NCBI RefSeq assembly: GCF_020151015.1
Contig: NZ_CP083746.1
Location: 1,078,501-1,142,500 of the forward strand
Length of the DNA: 64,000 bases
Direction: 5' to 3'
From: Pseudomonas sp. p1(2021b)
Lineage (GTDB): Bacteria; Pseudomonadota; Gammaproteobacteria; Pseudomonadales; Pseudomonadaceae
In this document: positions 1 through 7,560 of the stretch, piece after piece
Layout of the letters: the number at the start of each line of letters is the position of its first letter
How positions within the stretch are numbered: the stretch's first letter is position 1
Notes under the pieces: model-generated
Seen by the model: only the letters and a program-made list of their open reading frames with translations
Told to the model about the DNA's origin: nothing
Database searches by the model: none
Made by a program: the position numbers and the translations under genes

Positions 1-470
1 TCGCGGGCCCCTTCGACGTTGTCGAGGATCCACTTGAGCTTGGTACCAGAGAAGTAGGGGTCGGTGACCAGGCCGGTGGTCTGGCGAATGTAGGCTTCGT
101 GGCCGTCGCGCTTGAGCTGCTCGCAGATCTCGGTGCTGCGCCTGCATTGCCAGACGATGGCATTGTACACCGGGCGCCCGGTTTCCTTGTCCCAGACCAC
201 CGTGGTTTCACGCTGGTTGGTGATACCCAGCGCGGCGACCTGGGCATGGCTGATGCCGGCCTGGGCCAAGGCTTCGACCATGGTCGCGCTCTGGGTTGCG
301 AAGATCTCCATCGGGTCGTGCTCGACCCAGCCGGCTTGCGGGTAATGCTGCACGAACTCGCGCTGGGAGGTGCCGACCACGTTGGCGTCCCGGTCGAAGA
401 TGATGGCCCGCGAACTGGTGGTGCCCTGGTCCAGGGCGATGATGTAGTTCTTGTCCTGGGAATCTGTCAT
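1..470 (-). CDS. glpK: Glycerol kinase, N-terminal part (3' end outside window)
   Basis: Glycerol kinase phosphorylates glycerol to sn-glycerol 3-phosphate in the cytoplasm, trapping glycerol that enters through GlpF. The first 156 codons are visible. They begin [20 protein letters not shown], which holds the FGGY-kinase N-terminal phosphate-binding motif (DQGTTSSR), followed by an ITNQRET segment and a [16 protein letters not shown] stretch typical of GlpK. The ATG at 470 is the natural start because the family begins about ten residues before DQGTTS. The gene lies 65 bp downstream of glpF in the same direction, so the two probably form one operon. The C-terminal two thirds are cut off by the window edge, not by mutation. 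Confidence 0.95.
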   Translation of the reverse strand, partial: MTDSQDKNYIIALDQGTTSSRAIIFDRDANVVGTSQREFVQHYPQAGWVEHDPMEIFATQSATMVEALAQAGISHAQVAALGITNQRETTVVWDKETGRPVYNAIVWQCRRSTEICEQLKRDGHEAYIRQTTGLVTDPYFSGTKLKWILDNVEGAR

Positions 471-535
471 GTCGGTGGCCTTGCACAAAATAGGAGGTGG
501 TCAGGGGGGCCGGGTGTCTTGCCGGCGCGCCGACC

Positions 536-1387
536 TCAGGAAGCCTGGGTGTCGCCCTGTGGGTTGTTGTCTGTTTGCGGGTTCGCGGTTTGCGCCATCG
601 GCAGGTTGCGGGCGATCAGGCCTCGGTACAGGGCTGCCCCCAGGCATGCGCCGAGGATCGGTGCGAACACCGGAACCAGGAAATAGGGAATGGGGCGCCC
701 GCCGGTAAAGGCCATCTCGCCCCAGCCGGCCAGGAATGTCATCAGTTTAGGCCCGAAATCGCGTGCCGGGTTCATCGCAAAGCCGGTCAGAGGCCCCATG
801 GCGCTGCCGATCACCGCGATCAGCAGGCCGATCAAAAGCGGCGCCATGGCGCCTCGGGGCAGGCCGTTGTTGTCGTCGGTCAGGGCCATGATCACGGCCA
901 TGAGGATGGCGGTGATCACCACTTCGACGAGAAAAGCCTGGGCGATGGACAGGGCCGGGTGTGGGTAGGTGGAAAACACCGACGCCAGTTCCAGGCTGGC
1001 TTCGCTGCCGCGGACCATGGCATGGGCCTGTTCGAAATCGAAGAACAGGTTGCTGTACAACCCATAGACCAGCGCGGCGGCGCAGAAGGCGCCGCAGATT
1101 TGGGCGAGGATGTAGAACGGCAGTTTGCGCTTGTCGAAGCCGGCGAACAGGCACAGGGCAATGCTCACGGCCGGGTTCAGGTGCGCGCCGGAAATGCCGG
1201 CGGTGAGGTAGATCGCCATGCTCACGCCGACCCCCCAGATGATGCTGATTTCCCAGAGCCCGAAGCTGGCACCGGCGACCTTGAGCGCGGCGACACAGCC
1301 GGTGCCGAAGAAGATGAGCAGCGCGGTGCCGAGAAATTCGGCCATGCATTGACCGGACAGGGTCGGTTGTCGTAGAGCAGTCGTCAT
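536..1387 (-). CDS. glpF: Glycerol uptake facilitator, aquaglyceroporin (MIP family)
   Basis: Inner-membrane channel for facilitated diffusion of glycerol; 283 aa, the usual GlpF length. Both pore-lining NPA boxes are visible: HLNPAVSIAL in the first half and MNPARDFGP in the second, within six hydrophobic segments. I start at the ATG at 1387 (MTTALRQPTLSGQ), not at upstream in-frame codons, because a GAGGT ribosome site sits just upstream and the protein then begins at the first membrane helix. It is followed by glpK in the same direction, giving a glpF-glpK uptake and phosphorylation pair. The C-terminus is rich in Asn/Gln and polar, as expected for a cytoplasmic tail. Confidence 0.95.
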   Translation of the reverse strand: MTTALRQPTLSGQCMAEFLGTALLIFFGTGCVAALKVAGASFGLWEISIIWGVGVSMAIYLTAGISGAHLNPAVSIALCLFAGFDKRKLPFYILAQICGAFCAAALVYGLYSNLFFDFEQAHAMVRGSEASLELASVFSTYPHPALSIAQAFLVEVVITAILMAVIMALTDDNNGLPRGAMAPLLIGLLIAVIGSAMGPLTGFAMNPARDFGPKLMTFLAGWGEMAFTGGRPIPYFLVPVFAPILGACLGAALYRGLIARNLPMAQTANPQTDNNPQGDTQAS

Positions 1388-1689
1388 GTATGACCTCGTT
1401 TCTTGTTGTTGTGAGGCACTGGGCGCTCGACAGCAAGGTCCGGTGTCTATCCCCGTTGACGCCGGACACGTGTAGGAATGCACCTTTAAAAAGGTGTCAT
1501 TTATTCAGAAACGAAAAAATATAGACAAGAAACGCTGATGTCAAAGGTCGAAAGTGAACGTTCGGTCACATTCTGGATGCGTATCTCGGTCGTAACTCCC
1601 GGGCCAGACCGGCGCGTTGGCGCTACGCTGGTCGGGTTGTAGGAATTGGCCTAAAGTAGCCGCCGACTTGTCACCGATTGGAGCCGTAC
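1388..1689. promoter_or_regulatory. Divergent regulatory region between glpF and ybaK, with a possible GlpR-type operator
   Basis: About 300 bp with no gene. It is AT-rich near 1495-1535. A GTGA-N8-TCAC inverted repeat centred on GAACGTTC lies at 1553-1568. Glycerol genes in pseudomonads are repressed by the DeoR-family protein GlpR, whose operators contain TTCG-type half-sites, so this palindrome is the best candidate operator for glpFK. The assignment is inference from position and partial resemblance only. Confidence 0.3.
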
Positions 1690-2160
1690 ATGACCCCCGC
1701 CCTCGATCTTTTGAAGAAGGTGCGTGCCGAACATCGCGTGCACAGCTATGAACATGATCCGAAATCTTCGTCCTATGGCCTTGAGGCGGCAGAGAAACTG
1801 GGGCTTGATCCGCAGCGTGTGTTCAAGACCCTGTTGGCCAGCAGTGAGAAGGGGGAATTGCTGGTGGCGGTGGTACCGGTAGGTGGCACGCTCGACCTCA
1901 AGGCGCTGGCGCAGGCAGCGGGAGTCAAGAAGTGCGAAATGGCGGACCCGGCGGTAGCACAGCGTTCAACCGGCTACCTGGTGGGCGGGATCAGCCCGCT
2001 GGGGCAGAAGAAGCGCCTGCGCACGTTCATCGATGCATCGGCAAAGCAATTTGACAGCATCCATGTGAGCGCCGGGCGGCGTGGGTTGGAGGTAGAACTG
2101 GCCGCAACGGTGCTGGCCGAGCATACCCAAGGGGCGTTCGCCGAGATCGGCCGGGGCTGA
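1690..2160 (+). CDS. ybaK: Cys-tRNA(Pro)/Cys-tRNA(Cys) deacylase, YbaK/EbsC family
   Basis: Trans-editing enzyme that hydrolyses Cys wrongly loaded on tRNA(Pro); cytoplasmic. The 156-aa product matches the family length. Features typical of YbaK are the N-terminal helix (TPALDLLKKV), the YEHDPKSSSYGLEAAEKLGL segment, the VFKTLLAS motif with the conserved lysine, and the GGISPLGQKK loop. The ATG at 1690 is preferred over the TTG at 1678 because GGAG lies at a proper spacing and the family begins MTPA. It is a single-gene unit, followed after about 35 bp by the IS110 insertion. Confidence 0.9.
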   Translation: MTPALDLLKKVRAEHRVHSYEHDPKSSSYGLEAAEKLGLDPQRVFKTLLASSEKGELLVAVVPVGGTLDLKALAQAAGVKKCEMADPAVAQRSTGYLVGGISPLGQKKRLRTFIDASAKQFDSIHVSAGRRGLEVELAATVLAEHTQGAFAEIGRG

Positions 2161-2236
2161 AGGCTTCAGCCACAGCGCTCACCCTCTGTAGGAGCCAACT
2201 GTCTTTCACTTCCACCCGACCAATGCACGTATCAGC

Positions 2237-2262
2237 GGTAGGCAGACACCAGTCTGCCTACC
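2237..2262. repeat. Perfect 11-bp hairpin in the IS110 right end
   Basis: GGTAGGCAGAC (2237-2247), a four-base loop ACCA, then GTCTGCCTACC (2252-2262). It lies just after the recombinase stop codon and 42 bp inside the right end. It could end recombinase transcription, block incoming transcripts, or be part of an end structure. No T tract follows on either strand, so a simple Rho-independent terminator is not convincing. Confidence 0.6.
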
Positions 2263-2272
2263 CGATGTGCCT

Positions 2273-3201
2273 TCAGACAGGCTGATCACGCCATGGCGTT
2301 CCATCACGCACCATGGCATTGAGCCTCACCAGCAGCACGCGCATGCATGCCACCAGCGCTACTTTTGCTGGCTTACCGCTCGCGCGCAGCCGGGCCCATC
2401 GCGCTTTAAAATCTGGATTCACGCGTGCCATCACCAAGGTGCACATGTAGGCCGCACGACGCAGTTTCGCCCGGCCGCCGTAGACATGGCGCTTTCCGTT
2501 TTTGGTCCCACTGTCGTTGTTGTAGGGCGCCACACCCGCCAGGGCAGCTACTTGCGCACGGTTCAGATCACCCAGTTCCGGCAGATAGCAGAACAGACTG
2601 GCAATGGTGACGTTGCCCACACCCTTGATCTCGCTCAAGCGTTCGAATAGGTCTGCATCGACACGGCGACTCTGCTCAGCGATCTGTTCATCGCATGCCT
2701 TGATCAAGACGCGTAATGTCGATTCGAGCGTTTTATAGTGCTCCAGCACAACAGGCAGCGAGGCCTGCTTGATGCGGCGACGATTGTCATCGCGTTGCTG
2801 GACCAGCTATCGCGCTGATTGACCAGTTCGGTCAGGTGCTCGCGAGCCTCGTCAGGTACAACGAAATGCTTGTCCTCCAAGGCGGAGGCAAATAAGGCTA
2901 GCATCCGTGCATCGATAGGGTCAGTCTTGGCTCGCTTGCCCATGGCTAGGGCGAATTGACGTGCCCGGGCAGGATTGATTCGCTGCACTTTCAAACCGGC
3001 CTTGGCCAGCAACCGGATCGACAGCTTTTCGTAACCGCCGGTAGCTTCGACCAGCACACGCTCGACCGCATGGGCTTTGAAATGTTGGGCGATAACTTCG
3101 AGCCCTGCAGCATCATTGGTCACGCAAAGCTCGGAGGCCTCGGGATACAGGGCCACTTGCAAGGTATTTTTGGAAACATCGATTCCGGCATAGGCAGACA
3201 T
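2273..3201 (-). pseudogene. IS110-family DEDD serine recombinase/transposase, single-base frameshift
   Basis: The N-terminal RuvC-like domain is in one frame (3201 to about 2810). It begins MSAYAGIDVSKNTLQVALYP and carries D8, E52 (VEATGG), D94 and D97 (KTDPIDAR), which match the four acidic residues of IS110 recombinases. The C-terminal Transposase_20 domain is in another frame (about 2806 to 2273), with a helix-hairpin-helix (LSEIKGVGNVTIASLF) and the NDSGTKNGKR segment that should hold the catalytic serine. Restoring one G on the plus strand between 2808 and 2809 gives a continuous reading QRDQLVQQRDD and a 309-aa protein of family length. The copy is therefore inactive unless frameshifting or a sequencing error explains it. 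Confidence 0.9.
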
Positions 3202-3232
3202 GAGTAAAGCCTCTAGTCTTGAAGATGAGAGG

Positions 3233-3372
3233 TCGCTCTGGCCTGGCTCACGCTTGTTGTTCGAGGTCGGACTCAGTCAACTGTTCGAGCTTGAGCCAGA
3301 GCGAGAAGAGTGGACGGCAGCTCGGCTCCTACCCGTGCTCATGGCACCGCGAGCTAGCAGCTTGCCGTCCAC
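3233..3372 (-). ncRNA. Candidate IS110 bridge RNA (target loop then donor loop)
   Basis: The non-coding end upstream of the recombinase folds into two successive hairpins on the recombinase strand. Hairpin 1 pairs GTGGACGGCA (3372-3363) with TGCCGTCCAC (3319-3310). Its loop holds AGCTCGC (3355-3349), which can pair with the bottom strand of target half AGCCCGC with one G-U wobble, and GTAGGAG (3332-3326), the complement of the core-plus-right target half CTCCTAC. Hairpin 2 pairs TCGCTCTGG (3304-3296) with CCAGAGCGA (3241-3233). Its loop holds CAGTTGACT (3283-3275), nearly identical to the element's right end CAGTTGGCT, and ACAAG (3257-3253), the complement of CTTGT at the left end. The order (target loop first, left guide before right guide) is that described for the IS621 bridge RNA. 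RNA ends are not visible from sequence. Confidence 0.8.
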
Positions 3373-3410
3373 CCCTCTCACCTAACACCTTACCTCTTGC
3401 GAAGACACAA

Positions 3411-3535
3411 GCGGGCTTGCCCCGCGATCGGGCGCGCAGCGGCCGTGAAATCAGCTACTTCGATTCATCAGCCAGACCGAGTTGGCTGGTTTGCGGCCGC
3501 TGCGCGCCCGATCGAGGGGCAAGCCCGCTCTTACA
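3411..3535. repeat. Inverted REP pair (BIME-like), the IS110 target
   Basis: Two REP units face each other: GCGGGCTTGCCCCGCGATCG onward from 3411, and its inverted mate around 3493-3535, separated by about 47 bp. Each arm extends the core with a GGGCGCGCAGCGGCCG type tail. The left unit is the one split by the IS110 insertion. The pair lies just downstream of the ABC ATPase stop codon. Confidence 0.85.
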
Positions 3536-3562
3536 TGGGGCGTAGCGGCGCCAAGGTGGTGA

Positions 3563-4672
3563 TCAGGTCGCCGAGCTGTAGCGGCGCACGCCGTTTTCCT
3601 GCCGCGGCAGTTGCGCCGCGACACTGCCTGGTACCGGGAACAGCACCAGGTGGTCAGCGGCCACGTTGATGCCGATCTCCTGGCCGACCTGATGGTCGAC
3701 GTGACTCGGGAAGATCGCTTCCAACTGGCTGCCGGTGGGCAGTTGCAGCCGGTACAGGGTCGAGGCCCCGAGGAAGCTCTTGCCGACGATATTCGCCCGC
3801 AGGTCGCTGTCCGGCGCGTGGATGATGTCGTCCGGACGCAGCAGCACGTCCACCGAACTACCCGGCGCCATGGTGTAGGCACGGTTGCCGCGCAGTTCGC
3901 CCACCTCGGTCTTGACCGCCTCATGGCTGCTCATCTGGCCACGGATGAAGTAGCCCTGGCCGATGAAGCTGGCGACGAATGGCGTCTGCGGTTCGTGATA
4001 GAGGTTGTAGGGCGTGTCCCATTGCTCCAGGCGGCCTTCCCTGAATACCCCGACCTGGTCGCTGACGGCAAAGGCTTCTTCCTGGTCATGGGTGACCAGG
4101 ATGGCGCTGGTGCCTCGGCTCTTGAGGATATCGCGTACCTCATGGCTCAAGCGTCGGCGCAGTTCCACGTCCAGGTTGGAGAAGGGCTCGTCGAGCAACA
4201 GCAACTGCGGCTCCGGTGCCAGGGCGCGGGCCAGGGCCACCCGTTGCTGCTGGCCGCCGGACAGCTCGTGGGGGTAGCGCCCGCCCAGGCCGCCGAGCTT
4301 GACCAGGTCGAGCATTTCCTCGACCACCTCGTTCGGGCGTGGATGCTTGCCAAGGCCAAAGGCGATGTTCTGCGCCACGGTCAGGTGGGGGAACAAGGCG
4401 TAGTCCTGGAACACCATGCCGATCCGGCGCTTCTCCGGTGCCAGGGTGAACCCTGCGCGGGAGATGACTTCGCCGGCCAGCTGGATCTCGCCTTCATGCA
4501 CGGGCTCGAAGCCAGCGATCGCGCGCAGGGTGGTGGTCTTGCCGCAACCTGAGGAGCCCAGCAGGCAACCGATGTCGCCTGCGTTCAGGTGCAGATTGAG
4601 GTTCTGGACGATGCGCTGGTCGCCATAGCCACAGGCCAGGTCGCGCAGGTTGAGCAATAGCGGTTGACTCAT
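3563..4672 (-). CDS. ABC transporter ATP-binding protein, FbpC/PotA-like
   Basis: Cytoplasmic ATPase subunit, 369 aa. Residues about 1-240 form the nucleotide-binding domain: Walker [11 protein letters not shown]-loop [10 protein letters not shown], signature LSGGQQQR, Walker B LLLLDEP, and H-loop LVTHDQEEA. The last about 120 residues are a TOBE-type domain ([12 protein letters not shown]). This layout fits importers for ferric ion, polyamines or similar solutes, and FbpC is the closest pattern I recognise. No permease or binding-protein gene is adjacent, so its partners must lie elsewhere. The start ATG overlaps the argF stop (ATGA), so it is translated with argF, an unexplained pairing with arginine synthesis. 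Substrate not determinable here. Confidence 0.85.
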   Translation of the reverse strand: MSQPLLLNLRDLACGYGDQRIVQNLNLHLNAGDIGCLLGSSGCGKTTTLRAIAGFEPVHEGEIQLAGEVISRAGFTLAPEKRRIGMVFQDYALFPHLTVAQNIAFGLGKHPRPNEVVEEMLDLVKLGGLGGRYPHELSGGQQQRVALARALAPEPQLLLLDEPFSNLDVELRRRLSHEVRDILKSRGTSAILVTHDQEEAFAVSDQVGVFREGRLEQWDTPYNLYHEPQTPFVASFIGQGYFIRGQMSSHEAVKTEVGELRGNRAYTMAPGSSVDVLLRPDDIIHAPDSDLRANIVGKSFLGASTLYRLQLPTGSQLEAIFPSHVDHQVGQEIGINVAADHLVLFPVPGSVAAQLPRQENGVRRYSSAT

Positions 4673-5589
4673 GCGTGGTGGTAAGCCGGTTCTACAAGGA
4701 ATTCCAGGAGGGCCTTCTGTGCATGCAGGCGGTTTTCAGCCTGGTCCCAGGCGACCGAACGAGGGTCGTCGAGCAGGTCCTGGCTGATTTCCTCGCCACG
4801 GTGGGCGGGCAGGCAGTGCATGAACAGGGCGTCGGGTGCCGCCAGGTCGAGCAGTTCGCGGGTGACCTGGTAAGGCGCGAAATGCGCCAGGCGCCGTGCA
4901 GTTTCCTCCTCCTGGCCCATGGAAGTCCAGACATCCGTGGTCACCAGGTGGGCACCTTGCACGGCTTGCTTGGGGTCACGAATGACCTGCACGCGATCAC
5001 CGCCCAGGGCGAGGAAGCGTGGATCGGGCTCGTAGCCTTCCGGGCAGGCGATGCGCAGCTGGAAATCGAACTGCAGGGCTGCCTCGATGTAGGAATTGCA
5101 CATGTTGAAGCCGTCGCCGATCCAGGCCACGGTCTTGCCCTGGATCGAACCGCGGTGTTCGAGGAAGGTCTGCATGTCGGCCAGCAACTGGCAGGGGTGC
5201 GATTCGTCGGACAGGCCGTTGATCACTGGCACCCGCGAGTTGGCGGCGAACTCGGTGAGGGTACTGTGGGCATGGGTGCGGATCATCACCGCATCGAGCA
5301 TGCTCGACAGCACGATGGCGCTGTCGGCGATCGGCTCGCCACGGCCCAGCTGGGTATCGCGGGGCGAGAGGAAGATGGCCTGGCCGCCGAGCTGGATCAT
5401 GCCGGCTTCGAACGACACCCGGGTACGGGTGGAGGACTTCTCGAAGATCATCCCCAACACGCGGTTCTTCAGTGGCTCGAACAGCACGCCTCGCTTGCGC
5501 AGGTCCTTCAGCTCGATGCCTCGACGGATCACGCCGAGCAGTTCGTCAGCGGTGAAATCCATCAGGGAGAGAAAGTGCCTAGCGCTCAT
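4669..5589 (-). CDS. argF: Ornithine carbamoyltransferase, anabolic
   Basis: Catalyses carbamoyl phosphate plus ornithine to citrulline in arginine biosynthesis; cytoplasmic. It is 306 aa, normal for the anabolic enzyme. The carbamoyl-phosphate site [10 protein letters not shown] is near residue 52, the HPCQLLAD motif is in the middle, and the ornithine-site [10 protein letters not shown] is near residue 265. The ATG at 5589 begins [13 protein letters not shown], the standard N-terminus. It is co-transcribed with the downstream ABC ATPase through an ATGA overlap. argG, which uses the citrulline made here, is at 11179-12396 in the same window. Confidence 0.97.
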   Translation of the reverse strand: MSARHFLSLMDFTADELLGVIRRGIELKDLRKRGVLFEPLKNRVLGMIFEKSSTRTRVSFEAGMIQLGGQAIFLSPRDTQLGRGEPIADSAIVLSSMLDAVMIRTHAHSTLTEFAANSRVPVINGLSDESHPCQLLADMQTFLEHRGSIQGKTVAWIGDGFNMCNSYIEAALQFDFQLRIACPEGYEPDPRFLALGGDRVQVIRDPKQAVQGAHLVTTDVWTSMGQEEETARRLAHFAPYQVTRELLDLAAPDALFMHCLPAHRGEEISQDLLDDPRSVAWDQAENRLHAQKALLEFLVEPAYHHA

Positions 5590-6028
5590 GATTGACTACC
5601 TTATCTGCAACGGTTTGCAGGTCGACCGTATGGTTTTGTTGACAACGGGAGCGACCTGCGGCGTAAGCCGCACGGGGCGGACGGAATAGGGGGAAGGCGC
5701 AATACTATAATTAAATGTCGCCTGAAACCAAGAGGGGGCACAGCAGCTCTGTTGCAAGGAATGTCGTAAGCCCTTGTGAGCGTACTGTTTTTTATTTTCC
5801 ACAGGTGGGTTGTACACGGCTTGTCCGCCCTTTGGCAAACCCTGCGTCGCGAATCATGCCGCTGGTGTCGTGGAGTCCGAAGCGCCCAGCCTCCATAAAT
5901 ACCACGCGACGCCCCTGTGCATGCGCAGGCCGCAACGGGGCTGGCAAGGCCGAGCATGCAGCTCGGCTTTCCGTTACAATGCGTCACCGTGCCGACGATC
6001 GCGTCGGAAAGTTCAGCCGAGGTGCTTC
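5590..6028. promoter_or_regulatory. argF-grxD divergent intergenic region with argF promoter and an ArgR half-site
   Basis: About 440 bp without a supportable gene. On the minus strand TTGGTT (5732-5727) and TATAGT (5710-5705) are spaced 16 bp and would drive argF. On the plus strand TGTCGC-N8-AA starts at 5716, matching the Pseudomonas ArgR half-site TGTCGC-N8-AA; it sits inside the promoter spacer, where binding would repress. A possible second half-site TGTCGT starts near 5762. On the plus side a TACAAT box (5975-5980) precedes grxD. These are motif matches only. Confidence 0.5.
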
Positions 6029-6364
6029 ATGGATATCATCGAAACAATCAAAGAGCAGATCGCCAACAACACCATTCTGCTTTACATGAAAGGCTCGCCG
6101 AATGCCCCACAGTGCGGCTTCTCGGCGCGTGCCGCGCAGGCCGTTATGGGTTGTGGCGAGAAGTTCGCCTACGTCGACATCCTGCAGAACCCGGAAATCC
6201 GCGCCAACCTGCCCAAGTACGCCAACTGGCCGACCTTCCCGCAACTGTGGGTCGGTGGCGAGCTGGTCGGCGGCAGCGACATCATGCTGGAGATGTTCGA
6301 AAAGGGTGAGCTGCAGACCCTGATCAAGGAAGCCGCCGCCAAGGCCAAGGCCTCCGAAGCCTGA
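6029..6364 (+). CDS. grxD: Monothiol glutaredoxin, CGFS type (Grx4)
   Basis: Monothiol glutaredoxin that binds and transfers [2Fe-2S] clusters, normally with BolA-type partners; cytoplasmic. It is 111 aa. The CGFS active-site motif is at residues 29-32, preceded by the KGSPNAPQ glutathione-binding stretch, with WPTFPQLWVGGELVGGSD as the conserved C-terminal half. The ATG at 6029 gives the standard MDIIETIKEQI start; an in-frame extension upstream has no family similarity. It ends at a shared terminator facing bfr, so grxD and bfr converge. Adjacent bfr and bfd make this an iron-handling neighbourhood. Confidence 0.95.
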   Translation: MDIIETIKEQIANNTILLYMKGSPNAPQCGFSARAAQAVMGCGEKFAYVDILQNPEIRANLPKYANWPTFPQLWVGGELVGGSDIMLEMFEKGELQTLIKEAAAKAKASEA

Positions 6365-6385
6365 TCCGGCTTTTGTCGCAGGCAT

Positions 6386-6416
6386 GAAAAAGCCCCGCCT
6401 AGGCGGGGCTTTTTCA
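6386..6416. terminator. Bidirectional Rho-independent terminator between grxD and bfr
   Basis: Perfect 20-bp palindrome AGCCCCGCCTAGGCGGGGCT at 6391-6410, flanked by A-run on the left and T-run on the right, so it works on both strands for the convergent genes. Confidence 0.92.
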
Positions 6417-6450
6417 TGGAGCAGGGAACGCGTTGCCTGCCCGCCTAGGC

Positions 6451-6924
6451 TTATTCCTCACCCATCTGCGATTGCAGGTAGTTCTCGATACCCACCTTGT
6501 CGATCAGGCCCAGCTGGGTCTCCAGCCAGTCGATGTGCTCTTCCTCGGACTCGAGGATGTCTTCGAGCAGTTCGCGGGAGCCGAAATCACCGGCGGTCTC
6601 ACAATGGGCGATGGCCGCCTTGAGGTCGACCAGGCCTTTCTGTTCGATCTTCAGGTCGCACTCGAGCATTTCCTTGGTGTGTTCGCCGATCAGCAACTTG
6701 CCCAGGTCCTGCACGTTGGGGATGCCTTCGAGGAAAAGAATACGCTTGATCAATTTGTCAGCGTGCTTCATCTCGTCGATGGATTCCTTGTACTCGTGCT
6801 TGCCGAGTTTGTTCAGGCCCCAGTCCTCGTACATCCGCGCGTGCAGGAAGTACTGGTTGATCGCGACCAGCTCGTTTCCGAGGATCTTGTTGAGATGCTG
6901 GATGACGCTTACGTCGCCTTTCAT
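6451..6924 (-). CDS. bfr: Bacterioferritin
   Basis: Iron-storage protein forming a 24-subunit shell with intersubunit haem. It is 157 aa. The ferroxidase ligands expected for Bfr are all present: E18, E51, H54, E94, E127 and H130. The haem-ligand methionine is M52. The start [20 protein letters not shown] is canonical. It is transcribed in the same direction as bfd upstream, but a terminator (7082-7107) separates them, so each probably has its own promoter. The roughly 200 bp upstream are AT-rich. Bfd, encoded next door, would supply the electron that releases stored iron. Confidence 0.97.
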   Translation of the reverse strand: MKGDVSVIQHLNKILGNELVAINQYFLHARMYEDWGLNKLGKHEYKESIDEMKHADKLIKRILFLEGIPNVQDLGKLLIGEHTKEMLECDLKIEQKGLVDLKAAIAHCETAGDFGSRELLEDILESEEEHIDWLETQLGLIDKVGIENYLQSQMGEE

Positions 6925-7081
6925 GTCGGGTTCCTGCCCTGTTGAAGTGTGCCAATACAGGAAGTCTGAGCCCGACCAGGGTCTCTGTCAAACCTAAGTT
7001 ATTGAATAGTAAGTGAAAATTAATAGGAATAAGAATGTTTGTGAACCGCGTTCGAACGCTAACTTATTGAATTGAAGGCAT

Positions 7082-7107
7082 AAAAAAACCGGACACTGGG
7101 TCCGGTT
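7082..7107 (-). terminator. Rho-independent terminator of bfd
   Basis: CCGGAC (7089-7094), loop, GTCCGG (7100-7105), followed on the minus strand by a run of seven T (plus-strand A run at 7082-7088). It lies 17 bp after the bfd stop codon. Confidence 0.85.
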
Positions 7108-7123
7108 CTTCGAATTCGATGGT

Positions 7124-7345
7124 TCAAGCCACGTTAAACTCAACGGGGTAGGGCAGGGCCGCCTGCTGACTGACCTGGAGTTCGGTCAGTGTCTCGCGGA
7201 CCACCTGCTTGGCCAGGCATGCGCACTTGCCACATTGGCTGCCGACATTGGTGGCGGCCCGGACTTCCTTGTAGCTGCAGCATCCTTCATAGATCGCATC
7301 GCGAATCTGTCCGTCGGTAACGCCGACACAAAGACACACATACAT
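7124..7345 (-). CDS. bfd: Bacterioferritin-associated ferredoxin
   Basis: Small [2Fe-2S] ferredoxin, 73 aa, that docks on bacterioferritin and donates electrons through haem to mobilise Fe2+. The four cluster cysteines sit at C4, C6, C38 and C41 (MYVCLCVGVT and SQCGKCACL), the family's C-X-C...C-X2-C pattern. It is upstream of bfr in the same direction. A Fur-like box lies just upstream of the start, consistent with known induction of bfd under iron starvation. Confidence 0.95.
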   Translation of the reverse strand: MYVCLCVGVTDGQIRDAIYEGCCSYKEVRAATNVGSQCGKCACLAKQVVRETLTELQVSQQAALPYPVEFNVA

Positions 7346-7390
7346 AAGGTCAGACCATCATGGTTGAGGCTCGATGGGGTGGAGCTTAAT

Positions 7391-7409
7391 GGTAATGAGA
7401 ATGCGTGTC
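7391..7409. promoter_or_regulatory. Probable Fur box upstream of bfd
   Basis: GGTAATGAGAATGCGTGTC matches 13 of 19 positions of the Fur consensus GATAATGATAATCATTATC. It lies about 45 bp before the bfd start. The left half is almost perfect and the right half is weak. Fur control of bfd is established in other pseudomonads. Confidence 0.6.
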
Positions 7410-7560
7410 AAAGAACTTTCCTCCGGCCTTGTGTCGGTGCGACCGGCGGTTGGATTCGGCCTGTCACCAGAAGCCGTGTATGATGGGCAACCTTTGCTGG
7501 ATACCGGGGCAGGTCGACCCTCCCGGGTATCTGATTTCACCACCATCAAGGAGATAACGA

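Larger units (their letters stand above)
2195..3411 (-). mobile_element. IS110-family insertion sequence, 1217 bp, inserted in a REP element
   Basis: Boundaries come from the flanks. Left of the element the sequence ends CTGTAGGAG (2186-2194); right of it the sequence continues CGGGCTTGCCCCGCGATCGG from 3412. Joining them recreates a typical Pseudomonas REP. On the recombinase strand both junctions carry a CT dinucleotide (CCCG-CT-TGTGTC at 3411/3410 and GTTGG-CT-CCTAC at 2194/2193). A CT core is known for IS110 members such as IS621. There are no long terminal inverted repeats or target duplication, as expected for IS110. Contents on the minus strand are a structured 200-bp non-coding end, a frameshifted recombinase, and about 80 bp after its stop including a hairpin. 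REP targeting by IS110 elements is known in Pseudomonas (ISPpu9/ISPpu10); I cannot confirm the name here. Confidence 0.9.

Noticed and set aside
497..1375. Plus-strand frame across glpF
   Set aside because: Antisense to a gene with both NPA boxes; His/Gly/Gln-rich shadow composition.
2195..3411. Two separate IS110 genes instead of one frameshifted gene
   Set aside because: The two frames carry complementary halves of one recombinase and join into a family-length protein when one base is restored.
5596..5987. Small minus-strand frames upstream of argF
   Set aside because: No ribosome site, no recognisable family, and they cover the predicted argF promoter and ArgR half-site.
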